A stretch of DNA of 64,000 nucleotides, from contig KB445791.1 in assembly GCA_000320605.2 (NCBI GenBank), forward strand, positions 390,272-454,271, in the 5' to 3' direction. The notes under the pieces were generated by a model that was given only the letters and a program-made list of their open reading frames with translations, did no database searches and was not told where the DNA came from. A program made the position numbers and the translations under genes. This DNA comes from Gelatoporia subvermispora B (Eukaryota; Basidiomycota; Agaricomycetes; Polyporales; Gelatoporiaceae). Shown piece by piece: positions 11,613 through 23,875 of this stretch. Position 1 is the stretch's first letter, and each line of letters opens with the position of its first letter.

Positions 11613-14021
11613 AGGTGAGCCCGTATACTCAACCGTCATACTGCATACTACAGGCTGAAAACGGGACACATAGAACAAACTTTAGCACACCATCTTGGAT
11701 CGACTTGAGTGCTTATTTTGGACTATCTTGCTGCAGAAATGTAAACGGATATAGCAGACGTTCATCGTTTCATTGTGTCATAATGCCAGTATCTAGAACT
11801 GTACATTGCTTGGCGATTCCCGCACTTCAGAACGCTTTACGATGGACGGCTGATCGAATCTTGGAAAGATGTAGGACCCTCGATTTGTGTTGTAATAAAA
11901 ATTCCGAAAATCCATGATACACATGTGGCCCTCGATGTTCAATGATGCATGTATTTTCAGACGACCCAAAAGGTCTTTTTTGTCGTGGTCCCAGATCTGA
12001 ACACCCAGAATCAACTTCCGAAATCCACTTTGCGTGTTCGTTCTAGGACCAATGCAACACATATCAGTCAGCTGCATTGTCAGAAAACATGCCTCTCGGC
12101 CGTCGTGATATGGCGTGGAACCTTGATAAAAGGACTCATGCAGAGTAATGCACATCATACATCTATACGGGTGACGATAGCGGAATGGAAGCAGGCAGCG
12201 CACAGTTTCGGGTTAATCACGGCGAACGACGGTTGCATGGGGACATGGCAGGCAGCAGCAATCAAACGGAGAGATGCGCTCAGAGGTAGATGAGTAGAGA
12301 AGAACACAAAGGGGCAGATATATCAACATCACCACTTGCAGAACCTGCACATGAGATGGCCTGAGACTGATCTACAATGTCGGATGACACGCGGAGCGGA
12401 TAAGGTTGTGGGATGAAGAATGGCGAGAAGCACGGAGCTGAGATGCGCCCGGAACCGGAGAAATGGTATGAGTTGCCGTGTATAGGCTTCTCCACCTGGT
12501 GGCTCGTCCGTAGGTCGGACAGAATGTATCAAACTAAAAGACATTACCAAATGATGTGTGATGCATGCTAAATTCTAATTATGCGTGAGGCAGTGCAGCG
12601 CTCGAACAGGACGCAGTAGGGTACATTTGTTGAGCTGGAATGGCACAATTTGCCGGAACCTGGTGGAGAACGAAACGTTCCAACGATGATATCACGTTAC
12701 AGTGAGGGTTTTGGGGATTTTCTGTGGTGAAGGGCGACCGAGGACGGTGTGCTCCGGTGATCGATACTTGCAGACTTTTTGATATGATAGGCAAAGAAAG
12801 ACAGACGAACATGGAAGCCGTATCCGGAGATAGGTGTACCGTAGTTTGTTGATAGGCCACAAATTAGGGATCCTCAATTGGAATGAGGTGGTTGAATGGA
12901 CGGGCCCGGGGCGATGGCTCAGCGTGAGGAGACTGAACCAAAGAAGGTTTGTGCATCCTACTGTCTTCCACGTCTTTCAGGGGCCCCACGTATCCGCAGA
13001 GTTCCAGAGTTCTGCCACAGATGAGAAAAGAACCTCGGATAGAGAAAGACAGATATGCGTCGGCGTATTCTGAGTGACGAAGCTGTTGGGATGTGCAGTG
13101 CAAGGGGTGGGAAGAGGACGAAGTGACTTGAGACAATAGCGACGTCAGGAGGCTCGCCATGGATCAGATGCTTGTCCAGCGAATTGCCCAGAAGGTGCAC
13201 CAAAGAATCAGAGGCTCAAGGGTGACCAGTACCGGTCAAGCAGCATACTACATGGAGCATCTTGAGGGTGCTTTCAGGAGCGGTCAAGTGATCTTACGCG
13301 AACTTCGAAAAAGCCACCGACCTTTATTGAACCCGATCTGAGTAAATGGTGGGTTTGCGAACGTGTCAAGAACTTGGCATCTTCTGCAAGGTTTGAGGCT
13401 TTGAGAGTAGTGAAGATCGTCTATGGCACAGCTAGCGAGCTATGGCGATTTTTTACCATTCTTTCCGGATGCCCGTAAGTTGTCAGATTTGTACAAGTAT
13501 CCTGGACTACTCAGGGTTTGATACTCCAGCTCAAGAGCATCGGGACGAAGTGAAGAAGTAAGAGCTGAGCATGGCGTAGGCAACGGTTATCTTTGTCTGA
13601 GTTTGGGAAACGATGTCACAGACGTGCGAATGCAAGTCGACGACCAGGTCTCACACGGCGACTTCTCTCATCATGCATCACCTCCTGACATCTTCCTTCA
13701 AGTCCGCCCATTACCGACTGCGCCCTCAAAGTTACAACCTCATTGGAGATGTCTATGAAAGACGTTGATGGCATCCGTTACGGCCGCCGCCTCCTCCCCG
13801 CGACATCGTGGCCAGACATTTCACTGCCCGGCGCCGCGTTGGATTGAGGGGGACTTCGCTGCATCTCCCGCCACAAAGCACCCGGCAAGCTCGTCTGGAG
13901 TATCAGCCGAGATGTCTCGTAGAACGTGAATTGTTCCTCTCGGCTGCCTCCGTCGGGAATCTCCCCACCACCGGATGGCGCAGGCCGGCTCCCGGGCGTA
14001 GCAGCACTTACACTAGCCTCC
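11613..14021. other. 2.4 kb with coding-like fragments only
   Basis: No complete gene. Open minus-strand pieces occur at 12203-11793 (see the C2-like entry) and 13203-12864, plus-strand 13159-13341 is open, and none resembles a family I know. A GC-rich patch at 13780-14000 just before the hydrolase has overlapping open frames on both strands and is probably its promoter and 5' leader. Confidence 0.35.
11930..12060 (-). pseudogene. Possible C2-domain remnant
   Basis: On the minus strand the reading LILGVQIWDHDKKDLLGRLK resembles the beta-strand and loop near the end of a C2 domain (V.VWD.D....D.LG...I), a calcium or phospholipid binding module. Only about 45 residues are convincing; sequence on both sides does not extend the domain. 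It could be a fossil exon or an exon of an unresolved gene. Confidence 0.25.
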
Positions 14022-15602
14022 ATGTCGACGACCCTCTCCTCTGAGACCGTGTACTTCTCCTACCCGTCCTCTCCGCCTGGCCTGAAAGTCGTCGGCAAGC
14101 GCTTTGTGCCATCCAATGCGCGGAACGATGGGTTCACGCTGATCTTCACACACTGCACTGGCGCCCGTAAGGACTCTCGCCCATCCAGTTTGGTATGAAT
14201 GAGTCTGAGGGCGGGTTACGCAGACAAGGAGATGTGGGAGCCGACGTTGCAGGTTCTGCTTGACTTGCATGCGAAGGGCCAGGCGCCACCTATCCGGGAG
14301 GCGTGGACCTTTGATTGGCAGAGCCATGGCGAGGCGGGCGTCGTGAACGCGGCGCCTTTGAAGAGCGAAACCAATGGACTATGTGAGTTGCCCAGAAATC
14401 GTACTCAGGCGTCCTGTTCGTGACTCAGGACTCGGGACTCGTGCGCTACTGTATTGGGCCGCCCATGCTTTGCGGCTGGAGGCCGCTTGAGGCTGTGGAT
14501 TCAGGTTCTTAAGGTCAGCCTCCCAAGGAACAAGTTGCTTCGACCAGATGCTACGGAACATCACCTCATAGTATGAGGCCGATTGCTAGTGTGTAGCTCG
14601 AGAAGACAACAGGTTGTCTGACTATGGGTAGTTAAACACCCGGACAAATGATTTGAGTGACCCCTCCACGACCTCGTACTAACCCGCACATAGCCGTCCA
14701 GGAATGGGCCGATGGCCTGAAAGCATTCTTCGCATCCCCATACCTCGCTGGGCACACCCTCGTCGGGCTTGGCCACTCCTCCGGTGCCGCCACCCTGTGC
14801 GTTCTCCCGCCCCTTCTTCCGCTACTCTCTACTTACTCTCCTTAGATTGCTGACAACCATCCCGCCGACGCCGGTGGTCTTCCACGCGCTCGTGCTCGTC
14901 GAGCCCTCACTCATCACACGCGCACTACGCAAGCAGCACGAGGCAGAGCGCAACGCTGCGCTCGTGCGCATGATGAAGGCGCTCGATGGGCGGCGTGACG
15001 TGTGGGTCTCCCGTGCCGCTGCACGAGAGTACTTCGCGCAACGCCTCCCGTGGAAGGCCTGGGATGCGCGCGTGCTCGACCTTTTTGTCGTACGCCCCTC
15101 AGCTGTTGTCTCTCACGTTGCTAGGGCTGAATCGGAGGTGGGTAGGAACATGGGCTGACGGACGTGCCCGGCGGCGAAGGCAAGGTCACGCTGAGCTGCA
15201 CGAAGGACCAGGAGAAGGGCGCGTATTCGCTCGTCGAGCCGCACGGCGTCGCGGTCGATCGGCTCGCGTCGCTCGATGCCGCCGTGCCCGTGCACGTCAT
15301 CTTCGGCGAGCGCATTGATCTCGTGTGCGTCCGCTTGCCCCCTCGTCGTCTTCGCTGACCAACTCATGCCGTATGGTCCTCCAGTCCGAAGTACGCGCAC
15401 GACTCGATCCTAGGCGTCCGCAAAATGACGTCGATCACGAAAGTCCCCGGCGCGGGCCACCAGGTGCGTGCAGCTGCGCTCGAGGCGCTGGATGCCTTGA
15501 TGCTAATCACAAGTCCAGGTTGTACAGATGCAACCAGACAGGCTCGCGGGAGCGATTGCACAAGTGCTAACGCGGATCGCAGTGCCGCGCGCGAAATTGT
15601 AG
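14022..15602 (+). CDS. Alpha/beta hydrolase with C-terminal AKL
   Basis: Serine hydrolase of the alpha/beta fold, substrate unknown. ATG at 14022 begins MSTTLSSETVYFSYPSSPPG. FTLIFTHCTGA gives the oxyanion region, KEMWEPTLQVLLDLH follows, then REAWTFDWQSHGEAG. A 311-base intron (14383-14693, with CTAAC before the acceptor) joins NGL to SVQEWADGLKAFF. The nucleophile elbow is GLGHSSGAATL (GxSxG). Further exons carry VLVEPSLITRALRKQH, LDAAVPVHVIFGERID with the likely acid, and ITKVPGAGHQ with the likely catalytic His. The end is RIAVPRAKL, TAG at 15600-15602. AKL is an accepted variant of the peroxisomal targeting signal PTS1, and yeast Lpx1 is a related peroxisomal hydrolase, so a peroxisomal location is inferred. 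Confidence 0.85.
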
Positions 15603-16491
15603 AGGACAGTCCACGTTCCATACTATCATCACCTGCCCATCGAGCGCAGCCTAGGCAGTCATGTGCCCTTGTAATATTAGCATTTCATTCATCTCCATAT
15701 TGCAATTTGTGTCTCAACTTACTCATCTCACTAATCTCGCGGATCTGCCTGACTTGGCTATTCTTGCTCGTCTCGCACATACGTAAGACGTCGGGCGTCA
15801 CGAAGCGCGAATCATGCGCTGCGTTGCACTCTCGCGGAACGACGCTCCCAGGGACGACGTGATCGATCGAAGCACCGGGAACGAAGCACGCCGACGCGTT
15901 CTGCACTTCGTGATTGATGCAGGGAACGGCTTGCCGAGGGGCTTCTCTGCGTCGGTGGGACGAGCCGCACGGCCCACTTGGCGGCAAGCATGTTCTGAGC
16001 CTCTCGCATTATGACAGGACTAGAGATTCTGCCAGGACCAAGTGGAGTGTCGCGACGGGTCCAGTGCACATGGTTCTCACCTCGCAACAAAAGCAATGAA
16101 GTGGTTGCATCACAGGCACACAGTGGAAACGGACGTGAGAACAGACATGGGCGAGAGAACGAGCATAAGCATACGTCCGTGCAGATATGTTAGGAAGCTA
16201 AAAGTACAACGGCCCGCGCCCCGTTAGGGAGTGCCGGGACGTACATGCGGTATGTATGTGGGCACGAGGCGGAGCGCGGGCATGCAGGAGCTGGTTCGCA
16301 GCGGGATTCCGAGAGCGTGGGTGGAATTCGGGGTCGGCGGGTTGGTATGAGAATACAAGAACGCGGGTGAAGATGCGAATTACGGCGATTTTGATGGCGA
16401 TAATGAGCGTGGGGCCGCCCCGGACGCCTGCCTGGCCTCTGGGCGCGCGGGTATCTGGTACGCATGCCGGATCGAGCAGTGGGATGTATTG
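15603..16491. other. Intergenic between convergent genes
   Basis: Lies between the 3' ends of the hydrolase (+) and a DUF6534 gene (-). No gene seen; the overlapping open frames on both strands at 15800-16100 follow base composition and match nothing. Confidence 0.5.
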
Positions 16492-18496
16492 TCATGCTTC
16501 GGAGGTCATGTCGATTGTCGTCTGTGGAGAGTTGGAGGGTGCATCAGATTTACGAAGGATGGATGAGTCGGAGTGCGTATGGGACATGACGCACGTCGAG
16601 CACCTTGGTATCTGCCATGGACTCCGTTACTGTGGCGAACTTGATCTCTGACTCTTGGTGATTCTGTCCGGGTGCCTCTGGTGTTAGTAAAATGTCTAAG
16701 AGGGAGGGGTAGGGCAAGACGCACGTTGCGATTCCGTTTGTGTACCATTGTCGTCGAGCCGCCGTCGGGGCGCGTCGATAGCTCGAGCTGCGCGCCGTTG
16801 GTGGACATGCCCGCGGGCATGTTGCGCAGCTTCTCGCGCGCGTTGAGTCTGCGTAAGCAACGTTCACATCAGAATCATATTTTTAACATTCGGAAAATAC
16901 GCACGTCGCGAGTGTAGAGTTTACATAGACTGGTTGGGTGAGGAGGTGAACAGATGTATGAGGGGAAAGGGTAGCGTACGTACACTTGCTAACGAGGAAG
17001 TAGGGTATAACCTGCCATTGTGTGCCGACGAGTGTTTTCGACTGTCATAGCGCGTCTGTCAGAAATGCTTTTCGATCCAAACATGACACGAAAGTTGCTT
17101 ACCAGGATGATCGTACACATCGCCGCAATCCTACATGACAGGCAATCATTAACTCAACTAGCCAGACATATACTGGCAGACTGCGCACGAGGTGAGTAAA
17201 CCGGTGTTGACGGTATAGACGATGAGCACGTTGATGAGCTTGTCTGTGCGGCGCAGCCCAGAGCGGTGCCGGTGCAGATAATACACAAGTGAGCCAGTGA
17301 TCAGGAAGTCTGCCGCCATGCTGCACGAGAGCGACGCGACAGTCGCCCACTGCGCCGAGCGGAACGAGTGAGCAAGGGCTCCGCAAAGTCAGACGGGAAG
17401 ACTGGGCTTACGGTGATCTTAGCGATTTCCTCCACGACGGGATTCCGCTGCCCCGTAACGGCGTAGACTACAAGTAGAGGGCATAGTCAGACTCGTTAGG
17501 CTGCTGGATGGAGGCTCGAGGGTGGACGTACAGATCCCGAGCGCTGTGAGGTAAAGGGATAGTCAGCGCTTCTGATTGGAACGGGCAGACAAGCCATGCG
17601 TCTTACAGAATGTCGCGAGCGTCAGACATACGATTGTAAGGGGTATGATGAATTGGCGGCCGCTCGCTGGAGAGTATCGTGAGGTGGTGCAGTGGATAAA
17701 ACTGGCTCTCACTTACTGTACCAGACGCGGTAGGCGAAGAACCTGTCATGAGTTGAGCGTCCGAGTCGAACGAGCAATGTGAACAAGTCTGGCTCACGAT
17801 TGCACAAGGACACCAATGGAAATCTGAGTGTCGACGTTAGGAGTCATGGTCTCCTGAGGACTGGGGGTGCTCACGGTAAATCCAACCTCAATCTTAGCGG
17901 GTCATACTGTGAGATGACACAGTACCCTTGGAATGAAACTGCAGGACCTACCGCCAGGCTCCTATAGATCCTGTTGAGCCTAGCACAAGAAATTCTGGGC
18001 CAGACGAACTCACACTGGGACGATGTTCAAAGCAGCGACGTTGGCATAGTTCGCGATAAGGTACCACCAATTACTGTGTATGACAGTGACGAGCTGCGCG
18101 GTGTCGAGCACCCTGTGGCACCCAGTCAGAGCGCCGCCATAAACGCTAGACATCTGAAATCCACTTACCATAGCGCTGCGACCTAATCCGGGACGACATG
18201 TACTGAGAACGAGAACGACGATCGATCGAGGTCAAAAGGTGATCTCACAAAGACTTTCATGTACGCCGGGTCCTCCCAGTAGCCATCGTAGTACTGGTAT
18301 GTCTGGAGGACGGTCACCCCGTACATGCTGCCAGGCACCGCAAATCTATCAGCGACTATCCGCAAACAGCATGCCGATCATTGTCTGGAACAGCGAGCGG
18401 AACACGGACTTACACAGAGCTGAAAACCATGGAGAGCATCAGCGCGCCCATGGTGGGCGGGATGACGGCGTTCACATCGATGGGCGGGGCAGACAT
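16492..18496 (-). CDS. DUF6534 multi-pass membrane protein
   Basis: Second member of the basidiomycete DUF6534 membrane-protein family, function unknown, on the opposite strand to the copy at 9.6 kb. Start is ATG at 18496: MSAPPIDVNAVIPPTMGALM, LSMVFSS. The hallmark exon reads YGVTVLQTYQYYDGYWEDPA, YMKVF. Around 17150-17390 a minus-strand reading gives ATVASLSCSMAADFLITGSL, VYYLHRHRSG, TDKLINVLIVYTVNTGLLTS. The C-terminal exons carry LNAREKLRNMPAGMSTNGAQ, NHQESEIKFATVTESMADTK and a last exon TTIDMTSEA with TGA at 16492-16494. At least eight short exons; those between 17.4 and 18.1 kb are not resolved individually. The conserved parts show no disruption. Confidence 0.75.
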
Positions 18497-20302
18497 GACG
18501 GTACGAGGACGAGCACAAGTCGCGCAGCGAGAATGGGAGCCCGGGGATCCTTGCGCGCTATGTACTACGCGAGGATACGGGCGAGGCCAGGGAGCAAGGC
18601 GGAGCCAGGGCAGCGGTTCGTATCAACGCGATGGAGAAAGTGCGATCACGACGCAGCGCTTCCCGGACACACGTCTGCCCTGCCGTGCCCTGGGAAGAAC
18701 CCGGAGCGTTCCCTGTCGCATCAGCAGACCTCCTGGCGCTGGGCATTAGAGACGTTCAAAGTTGCAGCTATGTTGCTCGTTTGCTTTCGCCTAGAGGCCG
18801 CGTAGGGCCGGCTACCGCGTTAGCGATAGGTAGGCGAGAGCAAGTGGTCAACTCTGAACGACTCTATTGTTCTACAGTTCACGGAATTGCGAAAACGCGG
18901 GCACGAAGGATCAGATGAGAAGTTGCGTCGCGCATGGTGCATGCAAAAATTGAATGCAGCGCATCTCCACGTTGGCAGATGGCTTCAGATTACGAACGCG
19001 GTAGCAGTACCTTCGCGCCAAAGACTTACGGCGACGAACTATCAAGTGCTGCGCGAAACGAAAGATTCATGAGGAGGCGGGAACGTTAACGGAGGTTGGG
19101 AACCTCGCTCAACGCCATCGATGGATTGTCGCGGGCGCGTCTGTGATCGTCGTCAGGCTCTCAACATCGCGGGAGCGTCGTTTGTCTCTGCTTTCTGGAG
19201 GTGACAGAATCAGACGGACTCGTCGCTCGAATCCTGGTTGTGGCCGAGGACCATTCGGCGACACTTTATCTGCATACATACTTTTCATCAACTGGACGAA
19301 CTGATGTTCTGTCAAGCAGCCGAGTGTCCGGATTGATCTCGCTTTAGCGGAGCTTGTAGCGGAGTACCAGAATTGTAAAGAGGGTCGACCGGTCCGAAAG
19401 TCGAATATACTCTTCCATTAAAGCGGAGTTTAGAACGGACTCGACTTGCTGGACGGTCTAATGTCGTGCTCGTCGCCGAGGCATGTTTTGACCTCTCGGA
19501 CTTTCGTAGTCGCTCCGGAGTTTGACTTGTTTCTGTTCTCTATAAAACCTGTATCTGAGATATTCGATGGTTGATCCTGTAGACTAGCGCAGAGAACACC
19601 CCTCAGCCACCCGCACGTGATGAGCTGCCTCCGTCAAAGACGAAGAGGATACTCGGAAAAACGTTCCTGTTGGTGACGGCTTTCTGCATCGCGCCGAAAG
19701 ACTCCGCCCAAATATTTTCGTGAAAACACTGTCCTCCGTGCATCACCAGTTTCTAGAAGAAAGCTCTCCGAGTCACCCTCACAGTCTTGAACGACATTGT
19801 TTTTTCTTCGATGTGTTATTCTTCTGTCCTTGTTGGATGAACTCTTTCTAGATCCCTGGGAGCCATGAGGATCACTGTTTCTCGCTTCTGCTCGAACAGC
19901 GACCTTGATCATAACAATCAAGACATAGATGATCTGAATAACAGTATCATTTCTGGGCTCCGAAACACACAGCATCAATCATACCAGTCTCACAACCTCC
20001 CTGTCGTTCTCTGGCTGATGATGACCAGTTCTTCGACTTTGTGGCTGCCAACGCTTCCTGATCTCTGAACTTGTCGGCCAACGCCGTCTCGAGCGCCTCG
20101 CATCGACATAGCCAGCGTGTGACCGCGCCGCGGAGATTGGCACCGGCTACTGATCCTGCCATTGGCCCATCAATCAGTTCATAAGCATCCTATGACAGCA
20201 TGGGACCGGGTCCATCTCGACCCTCTGTGCCGCCGGTGTGCTGTTCATCCCGGTCCTTGAACCTCAGTCGCTGTCCCTCCGCTCACTGGACACTGCACGG
20301 CA
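18497..20302. other. Intergenic, 1.8 kb
   Basis: Separates two divergent genes, DUF6534 (-) and P450 (+), and should contain both promoters. No recognised gene. Short related motifs (gcggagtt, cggagttt, agcggag) recur at 19335-19520. A TATAAAA box lies at 19540-19546 and a short open minus-strand frame at 19978-19634, which is Arg/Ser rich with no known match. Confidence 0.4.
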
Positions 20303-22857
20303 ATGGCACTGCTCGAGGTGCCTCCCATCGCATACCGCACCCGCTTCTTCCTGCGCCTCGCACACACAACCTGGCGCCCCATACTCGGCACGTTCGTTCT
20401 CCTCCGCCTCGCAGGGCACGCCCTGAGCTGGCCCGCCACGACTGCCGCGTATGTGGGCACCCTGGCCCTGTGGTTCGCCCTGCTACCCGTGTACAACCTG
20501 TGGCGCGGCGAGCGATACGCGGCGCAGCAGCACGCGGAGAGCATCCCTCGCGTCAAGGGGCGCTGGCCAGGCAACATCGACGTGATGCTCAAGCTCACAA
20601 AGGACCTCCGCGCGGGGTATGTGCTGCAGGCTTTCAACGAGCTGCTGGATGAGCATGGGACGGATACGCTGAACACGCGGATCATGTGGAAGGACACGGT
20701 ACGTCATTGAGTTTGTTGGCAGTCAGGGTGTGCTCGATGAGGGAGGGAGGGATGCGACGTCGTAATGTCACACACTAGCGGAGCTATGGGGACGATTGAG
20801 TTGGTTGTGCTGCACTGGGGCATCGAACAAGCTGTCCTACGCTATCTCGGTGGAGCACAAATGAGCTCGCGGGTCACCCCCATCAACGGGATCCTGATCG
20901 CACGAGATGCCCGGTGGAGAGTGCTGGGCATCTCGCTTGCTTATCACGTCAATTCGACAAGATCTCCATGCATCGTCGATGTGCTCCCGACGTATCCTGA
21001 TGTCGGCTGGCTCTAATTCCGAATATCTATCGTAGATTATCACCCGCGATGATACTGTCATGCGTGCCATCCACGCAACACACTTCAACTCGTTCGAGCG
21101 TGGGCCAGACACCAATGAGCGAATGTTAGCGTCCAGATATCAGATTCCGATGAATACACCTCATCTGAACAACTGTACAGGGCCACATTCCTCGGCAATG
21201 GCATCTTTGCTACGTGCGTCTGCTTGAAATGCTACTTCGAGCCCTGCAGCTAATATTAGGGTCGATGCCCCAGCGACGGCGAAGTCTGGAAACAGGTGTG
21301 CTCCTGCAGACCCTGCTCATGCTGGCTGCCCATGCTCACCCGCACGTGCGCCGCAGAATCGCGCGCTGATTCGGCCGTTTTTCCACAAAGAACGGCTGTC
21401 GGACCTGCAGATCGTCGAACACTACGCAGCGGAGGTGCTCTCACTGCTCGGTGAGACGGCCGCCAATGGCGCGGTGGTTGACATCCAGGACGCGTTTCAG
21501 CGATTCACACTCGATGCGGGCGCGGACTTTCTCTTTGGCTTCAAGCCGCGCTCGCTCGCCGCGCCGCGCCCCGAGCCGTTCAAGGCACGGCTCGGCGCGA
21601 AGGGCTCCGCAACGGCGGACGCATTCGGGACGTTCGCGCATGCGTTCGAGGACGTGCAGGTGAAGATTGCGATGCGCTCCAGGAGGCAGGCGCTCTGGCC
21701 CCTGTATGAGATGTGGAACGACGCGACGTTACCGGACGTGGAAGTCATCACTGGCTGGGTCAAACCTGTCGTCGAGAAGGCGCTGAAGGAGAAGCGGGAG
21801 CGGCTTGCACGGGGCGTGCCACAGGATAAGGAAGAACGCACATTGCTCGACAACTTGATTGAGCGCACGGATGGTAGGTTTGATCTTTCCGTCAGATCTC
21901 CCTCGGGCTGAATATGGCTGGCGGTAGATGAAGAGGCGGTTCGATTCGGGTTGCTGAATGTTCTGATGGCTTCGCGAGATACTGTGCGCTTCGTGGTAGA
22001 TGGTCCCTTGCGCAAGCTGACGCCAGGTACAGACTGCGGCGCTGCTCTCGTTCACGACGTACCTCCTCGCCACGCATCCCGAAGTAATGCATACTCTTCG
22101 CCACGAAGTCCTCGACGCCTGCGGAGCGTCTGGGCATCCCCCGCGTGAAGCACTGTCGAATATGCCATACAGTAAGCACAATGTGTCGCATTTAGCTTAT
22201 ATCCCCCAAATTCCTCATCCGCGCAATCAGTGAGCGCTGTCCTCAGCGAGACGCTGCGCCTATTCCCAGGCGCTCCGATGGGCATCCGCACCGCGACCGA
22301 AGACGTGCTTGTCAATTCGCCAAGCCACAAAGTCCCCCTACACATCCCCCGCGGAGCGCGCATCAATTGGCTGACGCTCCCTCTGCATCGACGAAAGGAT
22401 CTCTGGGGCGAAGATGCAGAGGAGTTCAAGCCCGAGCGGTGGTTCGACCCGCAGCTCGCCGCACGCCTCGCTGAGCGGCCTTCGATGTACATTCCGTTCC
22501 TTCAGGGACCACGGGTGGTACGTCTTCGCATTCCGAACACTCTCGCTGGTGCTGATCGATACCAATTAGTGTCCTGGTAAAGACTTCGCACTGCAAGAAG
22601 CAACGTACATGCTCGCGCGCCTGCTGCAGAGGTTTTCGAGCATAGAGCTCGTACCGGAGGCGTTGCCTAAAGGCGCCGCCCCGCCCCCACATTGGAAGCA
22701 GGGCAAGGGCCGCCAGACGATCGAAAAGTGCTGGCCGGCCACGGCGTTCACGATCTTTGTCAAGGTAAGATTTTAGCCCGAGCTAACGGCGGGATCGTAG
22801 CTTATGGTTGACGCGCGGTCATTTTAGGGCGGCCTGTGGGTACGTCTACGCGAGTAG
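20303..22857 (+). CDS. Cytochrome P450, CYP63-like
   Basis: Haem monooxygenase resembling the CYP63 group of white-rot fungi, which includes alkane/aromatic oxidisers (family assignment by pattern, not search). ATG at 20303 gives MALLEVPPIAYRTRFF, then two hydrophobic segments and RVKGRWPGNIDVMLKLTKDL. A 337-base intron (20699-21035) joins NTRIMWKDT to IITRDDTVMRAIHATHF. Next come HRALIRPFFHKERLSDLQ and the long exon from 21435 (LLGETAANGAVVDIQDAF, LDAGADFLFGF). The I-helix has MASRDTTAALLSF, so the acid-Thr pair is present. ExxR is in LSETLRLFPG, the PERF region is FKPERWFDP, and the haem loop FLQGPRV-CPGKDFAL is split by an intron. The last exon ends GGLWVRLRE, TAG at 22855-22857. Length near 600 residues fits CYP63. 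It appears intact. Confidence 0.87.
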
Positions 22858-23875
22858 GAGGCTGGATCACCCGTAATACTACTTCGGTAGAATGCATTAC
22901 GACTGCTACCGCGTCTTTAGTTGGAGCAAGCTGCTATCGTGTATCGGGGTACCTTCAATGTGTAGTATATCTGCTGTAAGCATGTAAGTGCAGCACAGAT
23001 ATAGTAGGCCGTGAGTGTCGATACGGATAGCGAGATGATTGCGCCTACGACGGGCACGTTTGCAGCGACATACAGTAGCCTGGAGGCGACGGTTGTGGTG
23101 CACTTGGTGCGATACTTGGCCTTGTGGGGTGCGGGGTTATTGCGTCCATGAGTCTACCGTCGATATGCACCGATCAGGAGAGATCGGTGGTGCTGTCCTA
23201 GTCTACGAGAACTGCGTTGTGGGGGAAATGTTTTCAGGGATGTGAAAGACGATACCGCATGTGTAGACTTTGTGCCCGCCAAATCATGTGCTTCGAATCG
23301 GTCAGGAGCTGGCAATAAATCAGAGGATAGCAACACTGTTAGTGAAGCACATACGTGTAACTGGATTATAGCCAGGTCGTCTGTGCTGCAAACCGAAGCG
23401 ATGTATTTAACAAATCCCATAAGCTGATCTACAGGATTTAGCAGCTTTACTAGTATGTAAATCTGACACATTTCTACGGGTCGATGCATGCTTTTGGTCG
23501 ACTCGTCCTGCTAAGTTTACATAGCTGGACAGTCTGTTGAACTTTTCCGTTCAAAATCTCCCATACGAAGATAGTAACACACAACGATAATCATCATCAT
23601 CACAGTAGTAGTACAATCCAAACTATTTCGCCATCCCCTCCCTTCGTTATTTTCCTTTTTCTCTGACGAAGCTCATGAGCCAATCTCCCCTCTACTATGT
23701 TTTCTGTTTTTATTTACGAAACGCGCTGATCACGACACTGACAGAGACCGAATCGGGTACCAGGGAACCTGAAGAAATTAGTTAAGAGGGCGACCTATGA
23801 ACTCTAACATCAGTCATAACATACTCGTGTCTTAGATGGAGACGCAGAGCTGGAAAAGAACTACTTGAGCGCGAT
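22858..23875. other. Intergenic, nothing recognised
   Basis: Between the convergent P450 and small secreted protein genes. No coding signal beyond short chance frames. A simple ATC/ATG tract occurs at 23585-23605. Confidence 0.5.

Noticed and set aside
6244..22857. A secondary-metabolite gene cluster around the two P450s
   Set aside because: No terpene synthase, polyketide synthase, NRPS, prenyltransferase or cluster regulator is visible; P450s and hydrolases alone are common in this group.
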